This document shows, piece by piece, positions 1-8,642 of a stretch of DNA of 64,000 nt. The DNA lies in assembly GCF_018998565.1 (NCBI RefSeq), contig NZ_JAHNZO010000037.1:16120-80119 (forward strand), in the 5' to 3' direction. The stretch comes from Paenibacillus oleatilyticus. Its GTDB lineage: Bacteria > Bacillota > Bacilli > Paenibacillales > NBRC-103111. Position 1 is the first letter of the stretch; every line of letters begins with the position of its first letter. The position numbers and the translations under genes were made by a program. The notes under the pieces were generated by a model. The model worked only from the letters and a program-made list of their open reading frames with translations. It made no database searches and was not told where the DNA came from.

Positions 1-1
1 C

Positions 2-658
2 GCGAACCCGGACGGGAGCGGTCTGGAAATCATCGCAGACGGTTTCCGAAATATTTTTGGTCTTGGATTCTCGCCGGAAGGCAAATTATACGCTACCAAC
101 AACGGCCTCGACTTTCGGGGCAGCAGGCCCATCGAAGGAGACTGGGATACGTTTTACGAAATCACTCCCGGTTGGTACGGTTGGCCCGACTACGCGAGCG
201 GACTCCCGGTCACTTTGCCTTACTTTAAACCGCCGGGGAATCCGCAACCGCAATTCTTGCTCGCAGAACACCCGCCTCTGGCGGAACAACCGCTCATTCG
301 TTTTAAGCCGCACTCCGCCACGCAAAAGTTTGATTTCAGTATCAACGATTCTTTTGCGCCGAGAGGCGAAGTGTTTTTCGCTCAATTCGGAAGCGCGCCG
401 CCGATCACCACCGGAGACATCAGGCCAGCCGGTTTTCGGGTCGTCCGTGCCAATCCGTATACCGGTCAAGTTCACGATTTCATGATCAATCTCAAACCCG
501 GTAAAGCCGGTGAGGGTCCGGAACGCCCGGTGGCCGTACGTTTCTCGCCCGACGGGCAAAGTCTCTATGTCGTCGATTTCGGCATTCTTGGCGCCGATGT
601 GGCAACGGCTATTCCATTTTCGGAAACCGGCGCCGTTTGGCGCATTGTAAGAGCATAA
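2..658 (+). CDS. Sorbosone/glucose dehydrogenase-like beta-propeller protein, 3' part
   Basis: The frame is open from base 2 to TAA at 656-658, so only about 218 C-terminal residues are present. They read like the PQQ-type glucose/sorbosone dehydrogenase (GSDH) beta-propeller family: GLGFSPEGKLYATNNG, then WYGWPDYASG, and a final blade around RFSPDGQSLYVVDFG. Members oxidise sugars or aldehydes, often outside the membrane. Whether this one binds PQQ cannot be judged without the N-terminus. It lies 51 bp upstream of the UbiA gene on the same strand with no clear terminator between, so it may belong to that operon. The family call is fairly secure; the substrate is unknown. Confidence 0.75.
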   Translation, partial: ANPDGSGLEIIADGFRNIFGLGFSPEGKLYATNNGLDFRGSRPIEGDWDTFYEITPGWYGWPDYASGLPVTLPYFKPPGNPQPQFLLAEHPPLAEQPLIRFKPHSATQKFDFSINDSFAPRGEVFFAQFGSAPPITTGDIRPAGFRVVRANPYTGQVHDFMINLKPGKAGEGPERPVAVRFSPDGQSLYVVDFGILGADVATAIPFSETGAVWRIVRA

Positions 659-709
659 ACTTTTTGCCGGCCTGCCGCTTTTTCTATCGGGCGAGGAGGG
701 AGCTTCATT

Positions 710-1588
710 TTGAATAAATGGAAGGCTTGTCTGGAACTCATTCGTTTCCCGAACTTATTTACAGCAATGGCCGATATTATGGCGGGCGGATGGATTGCTT
801 ATGGCATTTGGCAAAATTTTCACATCGGTGCTCTGCTTTCCTTGATCATTTCAAGCGCTTGTTTATATGCAATGGGCGTAGCGTTGAACGATTATATGGA
901 TCACACTCTCGATAAAATGGAACGTCCCGAAAGGCCGTTGCCTTCCGGGCGCATAAACCGCTCATTTGCGCTAGCGTTCATTTGCATATTGGGAATATGC
1001 GGACTTGGTATCGCGTTTTTCGTCGGCCGGGCCAGTTTCATGATCGCTTGCGCGTTGGTTGCATGCATCTATCTGTATAACGGCTTTCTGAAAAAACATC
1101 ATCTTTTCGGGCCGGTAACGATGGGGATATGCCGCGGTTTAAATTTGTTGTTGGGCATTAGCATGATCCCTTCGCAATTATCGGCCTTTTGGTGGATGTC
1201 CCTGGTCCCTTTTATGTATATTGCCATGGTCACGGCTTTGTCCAAGGGAGAAGTAGGGGAGGATCTTTATCCGAAACGTGTCTGGACGATGAGCGTGACG
1301 ATTCCCGTTTGTTCGATTGCGGTCCTATTTTTTGGCGGCCGGGAGACGCTTTTCGTAACCCTGATCGCCGTTATCCTTTTCCTCGTCTGGACGTTTAGAG
1401 GGATGTATGCTTCCATCAAACTTCCGAATGCCATACATATTCGTAAAGCGGTGGGAACTTGCATTATCGGCTTGCCTCTTTTGAATGCCGCAATCGCCAC
1501 GTCAATTGGGGGGATGGCGGCATGGCTCGCCGTAACGATTTTCATGCTCTTAAGTTATGCTTGGTCCCGTGCATTTTCCGTTACATAA
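710..1588 (+). CDS. UbiA-family prenyltransferase (EboC-like)
   Basis: A 292-residue polytopic membrane protein with about eight hydrophobic segments. The UbiA Asp-rich motif NDxxDxxxD is present at residues 60-68 (NDYMDHTLD). The second Asp motif is replaced by SKGEVGEDLYPKR near residue 180, a pattern I associate with EboC rather than with menaquinone or heme UbiA enzymes. The start is TTG at 710, about 9 nt after gaggaggg; no ATG in this frame is better placed. Family members prenylate aromatic acceptors at the membrane. It is followed 13 bp later by an EboF-like gene and then an EboB-like TatD gene, which is why an Ebo-type role in moving or modifying a small metabolite at the membrane is suggested. 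The substrate is unknown. Confidence 0.85.
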   Translation: MNKWKACLELIRFPNLFTAMADIMAGGWIAYGIWQNFHIGALLSLIISSACLYAMGVALNDYMDHTLDKMERPERPLPSGRINRSFALAFICILGICGLGIAFFVGRASFMIACALVACIYLYNGFLKKHHLFGPVTMGICRGLNLLLGISMIPSQLSAFWWMSLVPFMYIAMVTALSKGEVGEDLYPKRVWTMSVTIPVCSIAVLFFGGRETLFVTLIAVILFLVWTFRGMYASIKLPNAIHIRKAVGTCIIGLPLLNAAIATSIGGMAAWLAVTIFMLLSYAWSRAFSVT

Positions 1589-1601
1589 AGGAGGGAGAGA
1601 T

Positions 1602-2930
1602 ATGAAAAAACAACATGTGCTTGTGCTCGACATCGTCAGCTTGTGTCCGGAGCATTTGCAAGATGCGGAGTTGTTACCCAATATTCGTCAGCTTCTGGAT
1701 GAGGGCCATCATATTCAAGTGAATCCCGTTTTTCCGGCGGTGACCGGGACGGTTCAAGCGACCTACATAACAGGAAAACCTCCCGCGGAACACGGGATTA
1801 TTTGCAACGGTCTTCCGGACCGGGATTATAAAGAAATTACGATGTGGAATCAAACGATGGTTCCTGTCCAGGGCGAAAAGATTTGGGAAACGTTGAAGAA
1901 GGCGGACGCAGAGGCGAAGACCGCAATCTTTTTTTGGCAATTTAGCAAATTAAGTTCGGCTGATTATGTCGTAACCCCTGCGCCAATCCATTTGGAGAAT
2001 CGTATGATCCAGTGGTACGCATCCAAGCCGAACGGGTTATATTCGCAGCTCCGCGAACAGCTTGGGGATTTTGATTTGCGAACGTTCTGGGGACCTCTGG
2101 CATCCTTGAAATCCAGCGATTGGATCCTGAAGGCAGCGATTGACGTGTTGGAGAACTATAGACCCAGATTGTCACTCGTTTACTTGCCGAACCTCGACTA
2201 CAATGCGCAAAGATTTGGACCCGATAGCGTACAAGCGAAGCAATCGTTAAAGGAGATTGACGGGCTGATCGGATATATGGTGGAAGAGCTGAAACGCCGG
2301 CGGCTGTATGAAGAGACGAGGATTGTTTTACTGTCGGAGTATGCGTTCAAACCGGTTCGGAGTCCGATTTATATTAACCGATTTCTGCGAAAGCTGGGAT
2401 TTCAGGCTGTTGACAGGGTAGAAGAGATGGAATTTATCAATATGGAGAACTCCAGGGCCTTTGCCCTTGCGGATCACCAGTTGGCTCATGTCTATATCAC
2501 GAATTCCGACGATATCCCCGAAGTGAAACGGGCTTTGCAAGAATTGCCGGGCATCGCCGAGGTTTGGGGCGAGGACGAGAAAAAGCAGCATCGCATCGAT
2601 CACGAACGGTCCGGCGAATTAATAGCCATAGCGGAGCCCGATAGCTGGTTCGTTTATTATTGGTGGTTAGCGGATGAGCGAGCGCCTGAATTTGCCCATA
2701 CCGTAGATATTCACCGAAAGCCCGGTTACGATCCGGTCGAGTTGTTCGTCGATCCGAAAACGTACCGTATTCCTTTACAGCCGGAGCTGATTCGAGGATC
2801 GCATGGATTGCCGGCAAGAGGAGAAAACGATCGAATCTCGATGATTGTAAGCGGTCGGGATATGGATTTGCCGCAAGAACTGGATGCCACGGAAGTCCAC
2901 GATCTTCTGTTGCGGCTTTGTTTAAGCTAA
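1602..2930 (+). CDS. Alkaline phosphatase superfamily / nucleotide pyrophosphatase-like protein (EboF-like)
   Basis: A 442-residue protein of the type I phosphodiesterase/nucleotide pyrophosphatase fold. The likely metal-binding Asp is D10 (VLVLDIV). The nucleophile region FPAVTGTVQATYITG (residues 44-58) aligns with the NPP motif, placing the nucleophile at T48, and is followed by PPAEHGI. The canonical S-D-H-G metal motif is replaced by LLSEYAF near residue 246, so activity may differ from true phosphatases. The start is ATG 1602, 5-6 nt after aggaggg; the frame also runs upstream to 1557 but without a ribosome site. The order UbiA, phosphatase-like, TatD-like matches EboC, EboF and EboB. 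No signal peptide is seen. Confidence 0.8.
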   Translation: MKKQHVLVLDIVSLCPEHLQDAELLPNIRQLLDEGHHIQVNPVFPAVTGTVQATYITGKPPAEHGIICNGLPDRDYKEITMWNQTMVPVQGEKIWETLKKADAEAKTAIFFWQFSKLSSADYVVTPAPIHLENRMIQWYASKPNGLYSQLREQLGDFDLRTFWGPLASLKSSDWILKAAIDVLENYRPRLSLVYLPNLDYNAQRFGPDSVQAKQSLKEIDGLIGYMVEELKRRRLYEETRIVLLSEYAFKPVRSPIYINRFLRKLGFQAVDRVEEMEFINMENSRAFALADHQLAHVYITNSDDIPEVKRALQELPGIAEVWGEDEKKQHRIDHERSGELIAIAEPDSWFVYYWWLADERAPEFAHTVDIHRKPGYDPVELFVDPKTYRIPLQPELIRGSHGLPARGENDRISMIVSGRDMDLPQELDATEVHDLLLRLCLS

Positions 2931-2949
2931 GAGACGAGGAGTGAGGCTG

Positions 2950-3768
2950 ATGAAATTTTTTGACCCGCATATTCATTGTTATTCCCGTACGACCGACGAC
3001 TACGAGCGGATGAGTTTATCCGGTGTGCAGGCGGTTGTCGAGCCCTCTTTCTGGCTTGGAAGCGAACGCCGCTATCCGGAGTCGTACTTCGATTATTTCC
3101 GGCATATCCTCGAATTTGAACCGAAACGGGCGAAGGAGTACGGGATTGATCATTTCAGCTGCGTGGCGATGAATCCGAAAGAGGCGAACAACCTGGAACT
3201 CGCACATCGGGTGATTGACGGCCTGCCGGAGTATTATCGGCATGAACGCTGTCTGGCCGTAGGCGAAGTCGGGTTCGATCTGATCACGGATGCGGAAGAA
3301 GAAATTATGCGGCGCCAGCTCCTCATGGCAAAAGAAATGAATATGCTTGTCATGGTGCATACTCCCCATAGCAATAAAAGAGAAGGTACCGAGCGTACAA
3401 TCCAAGTATTAAAGGAAGTCAATCTCGATCCCGATCAGGTTTTGATCGATCATAATAACCTCGAGACGATTGACCTCTCGATAGCTTACGGGGGATGGAG
3501 CGGGATGACGATTTATCCGACCAAGGTTTCCCCCGAGATCGCGATCGAAATATTCGATCGGTACGGGACGGAGCGTATGATGATTAATTCCGCGGCCGAT
3601 TGGGGTCCGGCCAACCCGCTTAGTATCGTGAAAACAGCCCTTGAAATGAGAAAGAAAGAGTATGGGGAAGATGTGATCCAACAATTGGTATGGGATAATC
3701 CGATCCGCTTCTACAGCCAGTCGGGCAAGCTGCGATTGGGAGAATGGATCAAGGAGAAGCAGGGATGA
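2950..3768 (+). CDS. TatD-like metal-dependent hydrolase (EboB-like)
   Basis: A 272-residue amidohydrolase-fold protein. Expected TatD metal ligands are visible: DPHIHC at the N-terminus, GEVGFD in the middle, VHTPH, DHNN, and SAADWG for the final Asp. It is more divergent than housekeeping TatD and resembles the EboB subgroup. I chose ATG 2950, 8 nt after gaggag; a GTG at 2941 overlaps that ribosome site and is unlikely. The stop overlaps the next gene's start (ATGA at 3765-3768), implying translational coupling with the HpaB-like hydroxylase. Likely cytoplasmic. The biochemical substrate of EboB-type proteins is not known to me. Confidence 0.82.
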   Translation: MKFFDPHIHCYSRTTDDYERMSLSGVQAVVEPSFWLGSERRYPESYFDYFRHILEFEPKRAKEYGIDHFSCVAMNPKEANNLELAHRVIDGLPEYYRHERCLAVGEVGFDLITDAEEEIMRRQLLMAKEMNMLVMVHTPHSNKREGTERTIQVLKEVNLDPDQVLIDHNNLETIDLSIAYGGWSGMTIYPTKVSPEIAIEIFDRYGTERMMINSAADWGPANPLSIVKTALEMRKKEYGEDVIQQLVWDNPIRFYSQSGKLRLGEWIKEKQG

Positions 3769-5297
3769 GCGACGTTAGGAAACCGATGACCGGCAAAGAG
3801 TATTTAGACAGTTTACGCGACGACAGGGAGATTTGGCTAAACGGTCAGCGTGTGCAGAATATTGTGAACCATCCGGCTTTCCGAAATTCCGCGCGTTCCG
3901 TTGCACGGCTTTATGATGCATTGCATGACCCCAAGGTTCACGATGTATTAACAACGCCTGTCGATATCCCGGGAGGCAGCTACACCCATCGCTTTTTTAA
4001 AGTTAGCCGAAACGCGGAGGAATTGCTGGCGTCACGCGAGGCAATAGCCGCTTGGGCGCGCCTTACCTACGGCTGGATGGGGCGGACCCCGGATTACAAG
4101 GGCGCTTTTCTCGGAACTCTCGGCGGCAACCCGGAGTTCTATGCCCCTTTTGAGAATAACGCCCGCCGGTGGTACGGGGAAGCACAGAGGAAGGTATTAT
4201 TTATCAACCACGCCCTCATCAATCCGCCGGTGGACAGAAACAAACCGGTGCATGCCGTGTCCGATGTTTTTATCAACGTGGAAAAGGAAACCGATGCCGG
4301 GATCATTGTCAGCGGCGCTAAAATGGTAGCCACTGGCTCCGCGCTGACCAATTGCCATTTTGTCGCTCATAACGGAACGTTGCCCGTTCAAAAAGAGGAG
4401 TTTGCGCTCGCTTTCTTCGCCACCCACGATACGCCCGGAGTGAAGATGATTTGCCGCCCTTCCTATGAACTCCATTCCGCCGTATTAGGCAGCCCGTTCG
4501 ATAACCCGCTTTCAAGCCGTATGGATGAGAATGATGCCGTCCTTATTTTTGATAAAGCCTTGATTCCGTGGGAAAACATCCTGGTTTATCGGGATATTGA
4601 AAAAGCGAATGCTTTCTTCCCGCGTTCCGGGTTCGTCAATTTGTTTATGTTTCACGGATGTACCCGTCTGGCAGTCAAGCTTGACTTTATCGCCGGTCTG
4701 CTGTTAAAAGTCGTTGAATCTTCGGGAACCGGCGATTTCCGCGGGGTCAGAGCAAAAGTCGGAGAAATGATTGCCTGGCGAAATCTATTCTGGGCCCTAA
4801 GTACCGCAATGGCTAAAGACCCGAATCCGGGTCCGAATGGAACGGTTTTGCCGAATGTCGAGCACGGAACGGCTTACAGAGTGTTTTCTCCCATGGCCTG
4901 GACGCGAATAAAAGAAATGATCGAAGACGTGGTGGGAGGAGGGCTCATCGTACAGCCTTCCAGTTCGGCGGATTTTAAAAATCCGGAGCTTCGTCCTTAT
5001 TTAGAGCGATTTTACCGTGGCTCGGGCGGGTATGACAGCATGGAGAAGATTAAGCTGAATAAATTGCTCTGGGACGCGATCGGGAGCGAATTTGGCGGCC
5101 GGCATGGGCTGTACGAACGAAATTATACCGGCAATTTTGAAGATATCCGCATTCATACACTGATGGAAGCTGTAAACAGCGGATCGGCCGAGGCGTTCAA
5201 GAGCATGGTGGAGCAGTGCATGAGCGATTACGACCTTGATGGTTGGACGGACTCGACCTGGATCGATCCGCACGATGTCAATCTGGTGCAAAGATAA
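3765..5297 (+). CDS. 4-hydroxyphenylacetate 3-hydroxylase (HpaB)-family flavin monooxygenase
   Basis: A 510-residue protein matching the large (oxygenase) component of the two-component FADH2-dependent HpaB family, which has an acyl-CoA dehydrogenase-like fold. Typical stretches are PMTGKEYLDSLRD at the N-terminus, AWARLTYGWMGRTPDYK around residue 110, and VSGAKMVATGSALTNCHFVA near residue 190. The family ortho-hydroxylates phenols using reduced flavin supplied by a separate reductase (HpaC). No reductase gene is present nearby, so reduced flavin must come from elsewhere. The ATG at 3765 overlaps the TatD-like stop. This is the last gene of the operon and is followed by a strong terminator. 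The context suggests it hydroxylates an aromatic compound handled by the UbiA and Ebo-like proteins, which is inference. Confidence 0.88.
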   Translation: MSDVRKPMTGKEYLDSLRDDREIWLNGQRVQNIVNHPAFRNSARSVARLYDALHDPKVHDVLTTPVDIPGGSYTHRFFKVSRNAEELLASREAIAAWARLTYGWMGRTPDYKGAFLGTLGGNPEFYAPFENNARRWYGEAQRKVLFINHALINPPVDRNKPVHAVSDVFINVEKETDAGIIVSGAKMVATGSALTNCHFVAHNGTLPVQKEEFALAFFATHDTPGVKMICRPSYELHSAVLGSPFDNPLSSRMDENDAVLIFDKALIPWENILVYRDIEKANAFFPRSGFVNLFMFHGCTRLAVKLDFIAGLLLKVVESSGTGDFRGVRAKVGEMIAWRNLFWALSTAMAKDPNPGPNGTVLPNVEHGTAYRVFSPMAWTRIKEMIEDVVGGGLIVQPSSSADFKNPELRPYLERFYRGSGGYDSMEKIKLNKLLWDAIGSEFGGRHGLYERNYTGNFEDIRIHTLMEAVNSGSAEAFKSMVEQCMSDYDLDGWTDSTWIDPHDVNLVQR

Positions 5298-5312
5298 GAA
5301 GGGTCCTAAACG

Positions 5313-5355
5313 AAAAGAACGCGAACCGTAATCGGATCGGCGTTCTTTTTTCTTG
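5313..5355 (+). terminator. Rho-independent terminator after the hpaB-like gene
   Basis: A perfect 10-bp inverted repeat, aaaagaacgc and gcgttctttt, runs into a T-rich tail. It separates the Ebo-like operon from the ECF transporter genes. Confidence 0.85.
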
Positions 5356-5459
5356 TTTTATTCCATGAATAAACAGTACTGATGATGGAAATCCGGGCCG
5401 AATGATCTCCGATTCACCCGAATATAATGGTAACGACTCAAAAGGAATGGGGAATTGGG

Positions 5460-6308
5460 ATGACCGCAGCCGCCAAATCGCCGTCCGTCGTCTTTGAGAA
5501 CGTTTCTTTCCGTTTTTCGGAGCATGGCGAATGGATCGTAAAAGATATCAATATCCGCATTGCTCCTGGCGAATGGATAGCCATCGTGGGAGGAAACGGC
5601 TCAGGAAAGTCGACCTTCGTTAAATTAGTGAACGGCTTGTTGAAACCGAGTCTTGGCAAGGTGCTCGTCTTCGGGGAATCTACCGATCCTGCGAATATTC
5701 GAAAGATCCGTCAATTGTTTGGAATCGTTTTCCAAAATCCCGATGAACAAACGGTCGGCGCTACGGTCGAAGAGGATATCGCGTTCGGCCTGCAAAACCT
5801 AATGTTCTCGCGGGATGAGATGATATCGCGAATAGACCGTATATTGAAATTGCTGCAATTGGAAGAGCTCCGGTACCGTCCCGTTCGAACGTTGTCCGGC
5901 GGGCAAAAGCAATTGGTTGCGATCGCCGGCATCCTCGTCATGCATCCGCAAATCATTATTTTCGATGAAGCCTCGTCCATGCTGGACCCGCAAAATGCCG
6001 GCAAGCTGCTGGACGTCATGTCCGATCTTCATCGTATGGGACTTACCGTCATTCAGGTGACGCATGATCCGGAAGACATCTGGAAGGCGGACCGGATTTT
6101 GGTGCTTAATCATGGCCGCCTCGCTTTTGCCGGAGACGTGCCCACATTAATGAAGCAATCCGACATTCTCGAAGAGGCTCAGACGCTCCCGCCGTTTCTA
6201 GTTCGTTTACAAAAAGCGCTTCGCACGAAAGGTATGGAACTTCCTGCCTGCTGCGGATCGGAAAAGGAATTGGCCAAATCGATATGGGAATCGATTTCCG
6301 CGATGTAA
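5460..6308 (+). CDS. ecfA1: ECF transporter ATPase component EcfA1
   Basis: A 282-residue ABC ATPase of the energy-coupling factor type. The Walker A motif is GGNGSGKST (residues 44-52), followed by the Q-loop FQNPDEQ, signature LSGGQKQ, and Walker B IIIFDEASSMLDP. FQNPDEQTVGATVEEDIAFG is characteristic of EcfA. The start is taken as ATG 5460; the frame extends to an ATG at 5427 with a poorer upstream context, so the first 11 codons are uncertain. It overlaps the next ATPase by 25 bp and forms the energising heterodimer with it. No vitamin riboswitch was recognised upstream, so the substrate cannot be read from regulation. Confidence 0.9.
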   Translation: MTAAAKSPSVVFENVSFRFSEHGEWIVKDINIRIAPGEWIAIVGGNGSGKSTFVKLVNGLLKPSLGKVLVFGESTDPANIRKIRQLFGIVFQNPDEQTVGATVEEDIAFGLQNLMFSRDEMISRIDRILKLLQLEELRYRPVRTLSGGQKQLVAIAGILVMHPQIIIFDEASSMLDPQNAGKLLDVMSDLHRMGLTVIQVTHDPEDIWKADRILVLNHGRLAFAGDVPTLMKQSDILEEAQTLPPFLVRLQKALRTKGMELPACCGSEKELAKSIWESISAM

Positions 6309-7150
6309 GCTATACGTATGCCAAAAGGACTGCCATGGAGCATAAAGTGGTGGGCGGCATTACATTTTCCATACCTGACGGGGAATTTGCCGCCATCATG
6401 GGCCCCTCCGGGTCCGGCAAAACCACTTTGGGACAGCTGGGCGCCGGTTTATTAGTGCCTGAAACCGGTCTCGTATATGTGGATCATATCCCGACGAACA
6501 GCAGAAAAAACCGGTTCGATATATCGAACAAAGTCACTTACGTTTCTCAATTTCCCGAGCACCAGTTGTTTGAAGAAACGGTATTCCGGGATATCCGTTA
6601 CGGTCTTCGCCGGAAAAAGTATAGCGAGCGGGAAATAACGGCAAAAGTGAAAGACGCGATGGAATGCGTCGGACTTTCCTTTGAAGCATACAAGGATCGC
6701 TCTCCTTTTCAGCTCAGCGGCGGGGAACAAAGACGGGTTGCATTGGCAGGAGCCGTCGTCCTGGAGCCAAAAATTCTGATTTTGGATGAGCCGACGGCCG
6801 GACTCGATCCTTTGACACGCGGGAAGTTTCTCGCTTTACTGACTGATCTTCAACGAACAAAGCATATGACGATCGTCTGCATTACCCATCATCTGCAGGA
6901 TGCCTTGGAATATGCGGATCGTCTGGTCATTTTAAATAACGGAAGATTAGTCTATGACTTGAAACCTGCCGAAATCCGATGCGCGTTGGAAGATCCTGCT
7001 ATAGCTTTATCTCCAACACCTTTACTGCGCTTCCGCAAGGAACTCGAATCCTTTTTCCCCGGAAAAATCGATTCGGAGATCGTCCAAGAAAACAAGCTTC
7101 TCGCCTTCCTAACGGACCGACTGATGCGCACACTAGGAGATGAATCATGA
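6284..7150 (+). CDS. ecfA2: ECF transporter ATPase component EcfA2
   Basis: A 288-residue ABC ATPase with Walker A GPSGSGKTT, Q-loop region YVSQFPEHQLFEETV, signature LSGGEQRR and Walker B LILDEPTAGLDP, followed by the switch His in ITHHLQDA. The FPEHQLF sequence is typical of EcfA2. Its ATG lies 25 bp inside the end of ecfA1, and its stop overlaps the ecfT start (ATGA at 7147-7150), so the three genes are translationally coupled. It would pair with EcfA1 on the cytoplasmic face of the transporter. Confidence 0.9.
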   Translation: MGIDFRDVSYTYAKRTAMEHKVVGGITFSIPDGEFAAIMGPSGSGKTTLGQLGAGLLVPETGLVYVDHIPTNSRKNRFDISNKVTYVSQFPEHQLFEETVFRDIRYGLRRKKYSEREITAKVKDAMECVGLSFEAYKDRSPFQLSGGEQRRVALAGAVVLEPKILILDEPTAGLDPLTRGKFLALLTDLQRTKHMTIVCITHHLQDALEYADRLVILNNGRLVYDLKPAEIRCALEDPAIALSPTPLLRFRKELESFFPGKIDSEIVQENKLLAFLTDRLMRTLGDES

Positions 7151-7896
7151 GCAGCTTCGGAGCTTTATCCACCCTGCAATATGTCCCCGGCGATTCCTTC
7201 CTACACCGGCTGGATCCCCGTTCGAAATATGGGTTTGTCGCCAGTTATTCGATAAGTCTTGTTACTTCCAATTCATTTACAGCAAGCCTCATTTATACGC
7301 TTGTTGCTTTATTCTTGTTTCTGCTTTCCAAACTCCGCCTCTACTTATTATGGGAAAATATTCGAGGATTTCTTGTCTTCATGATCATACTAAGTTACTT
7401 TCAAATCGCATTAAACGGAGTAGAGACCGCAGCGCTAATGATGTTAAAAATGATTTCTTTTATCCTCATGGTCACGTTACTATTATCGACTACGCCGCCA
7501 GAAAAACAAATGGAGGGGCTGCGCAACTTGTTGTCCCCCTTGCGCCGCCTTGGGGTGAAGACCGAATCGTGTGCAGTTATGTTCACCATCGCCGTCATTT
7601 ATCTTCCGCTTCTTTTGGAAGATCTCATGCGAATTATGCAAGCGCAGAGAGTACGGGGAGTGCAGTACGGCAGATGGAATTTGGCAGGGCGGGGGAGAGA
7701 TATGATTTTACTGTTGACGCCGTTGCTTCTCACGACCTTCAGGCGCGCCGAACGGTTGTCGGACGCTATGGAGTCCCGCTGTTTCCGGCCCGGCAGCGAG
7801 CGAACCGCATTTTATCAATTGAAATTAGGCAAGTGCGATATCATCGTATTGATCCTGGCACTAGTGCTTCCATTTATTCATTTGAGTTCCGAGTGA
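7147..7896 (+). CDS. ecfT: ECF transporter transmembrane component EcfT
   Basis: A 249-residue membrane protein starting with the EcfT hallmark DSFLHRLDPRSK. It has four to five hydrophobic segments and the conserved coupling-helix sequences AQRVRGVQYG and SDAMESRCFRPG, which correspond to the Ala-Arg-Gly coupling motifs that contact the two ATPases. It overlaps ecfA2 by 4 bp and is followed 23 bp later by the membrane protein that should act as S component. The motifs make the identification secure. Confidence 0.9.
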   Translation: MSSFGALSTLQYVPGDSFLHRLDPRSKYGFVASYSISLVTSNSFTASLIYTLVALFLFLLSKLRLYLLWENIRGFLVFMIILSYFQIALNGVETAALMMLKMISFILMVTLLLSTTPPEKQMEGLRNLLSPLRRLGVKTESCAVMFTIAVIYLPLLLEDLMRIMQAQRVRGVQYGRWNLAGRGRDMILLLTPLLLTTFRRAERLSDAMESRCFRPGSERTAFYQLKLGKCDIIVLILALVLPFIHLSSE

Positions 7897-7919
7897 TCAA
7901 GAAAAAGGAGGCTTCTAAC

Positions 7920-8504
7920 ATGCGTGACCAGTTTCTCAATTATTGGGCGAAGCCGTTACCGCGGATGGAATCCGCATCGCTATTGGCCCGCGTCGGTGCC
8001 AACCAAACAAAGACGCTCGTCACGATCGCCTTTCTAGGCGCACTAACCGCACTATTCCAATCGGCGGGAGGCTTTTTTCCAGGGCCGGGTTATTTGCTCA
8101 GCCTGCTATCGACAGCTCCGGTTGTATTGGCGGCGCTCATTTCATTCCGTTCGGGACTAACCGCCTATGCGCTTAGCATCGTGTTGCTACTCCTCATTCA
8201 ACCAAGCGAATTAATCGTCTTTCCGTTCACAACGGGGTTACTCGGGTTGGCATTAGGCTTCAGCATTGCGCGCTCCAAAAATCGGATTCAGGTTGTCTTG
8301 TTTTCCGCTCTTGCGTTATGGACCGGAATTGCGCTGGTGTTGTACGCCTTGCATTTTCCGCTGCTCGGACCTTCGGTCGCCCTGAGCTTTGATATCGCTA
8401 CGGCAACGTATATCTTTCTATTTAGTTTGCTTTATAGCGCGATATGGACGGAAATCAGCCTCCGGTTATTAGCGAGATTAAGAAAATCCGTACACGGATT
8501 ATAG
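7920..8504 (+). CDS. Probable ECF transporter S (substrate-binding) component
   Basis: A 194-residue hydrophobic protein with about five or six membrane segments, a size normal for ECF S components. The ATG at 7920 has a near-perfect ribosome site (aaaggagg, 8 nt upstream). The position directly after ecfA1-ecfA2-ecfT is the main evidence for function. I do not recognise a known vitamin subgroup such as ThiT, RibU, BioY or CbrT. Because the upstream operon handles an aromatic or prenylated metabolite, import of a precursor or recovery of a product is possible, but this rests only on adjacency. A terminator follows. Confidence 0.65.
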   Translation: MRDQFLNYWAKPLPRMESASLLARVGANQTKTLVTIAFLGALTALFQSAGGFFPGPGYLLSLLSTAPVVLAALISFRSGLTAYALSIVLLLLIQPSELIVFPFTTGLLGLALGFSIARSKNRIQVVLFSALALWTGIALVLYALHFPLLGPSVALSFDIATATYIFLFSLLYSAIWTEISLRLLARLRKSVHGL

Positions 8505-8549
8505 CAACAAAACGACTCTGTCGCACTGCGCAGGGCCGTTTTACGAACA

Positions 8550-8580
8550 GGACCTCGGAAAAATTCCGGGGTCCATTTTA
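8550..8580 (+). terminator. Terminator after the ECF operon
   Basis: The arms ggacctcggaa and ttccggggtcc pair with one G-T wobble around an AAA loop, followed by attttatgtt. A weaker stem just upstream (8509-8541) may add to it. Confidence 0.75.
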
Positions 8581-8642
8581 TGTTAAAAAATAGGCACTCG
8601 TCCAAGTCCTAAGGGAAACAATCTTGGGAAGAAGAACGCGCC

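Noticed and set aside
5356..5459. Thiamine, cobalamin or other vitamin riboswitch before the ECF operon
   Set aside because: The gap is only about 100 bp and none of the conserved core sequences I know is present.
7140..7919. Long upstream extension of the S-component frame, overlapping ecfT
   Set aside because: It runs in another frame through ecfT, and the S component has its own ribosome site and ATG at 7920.
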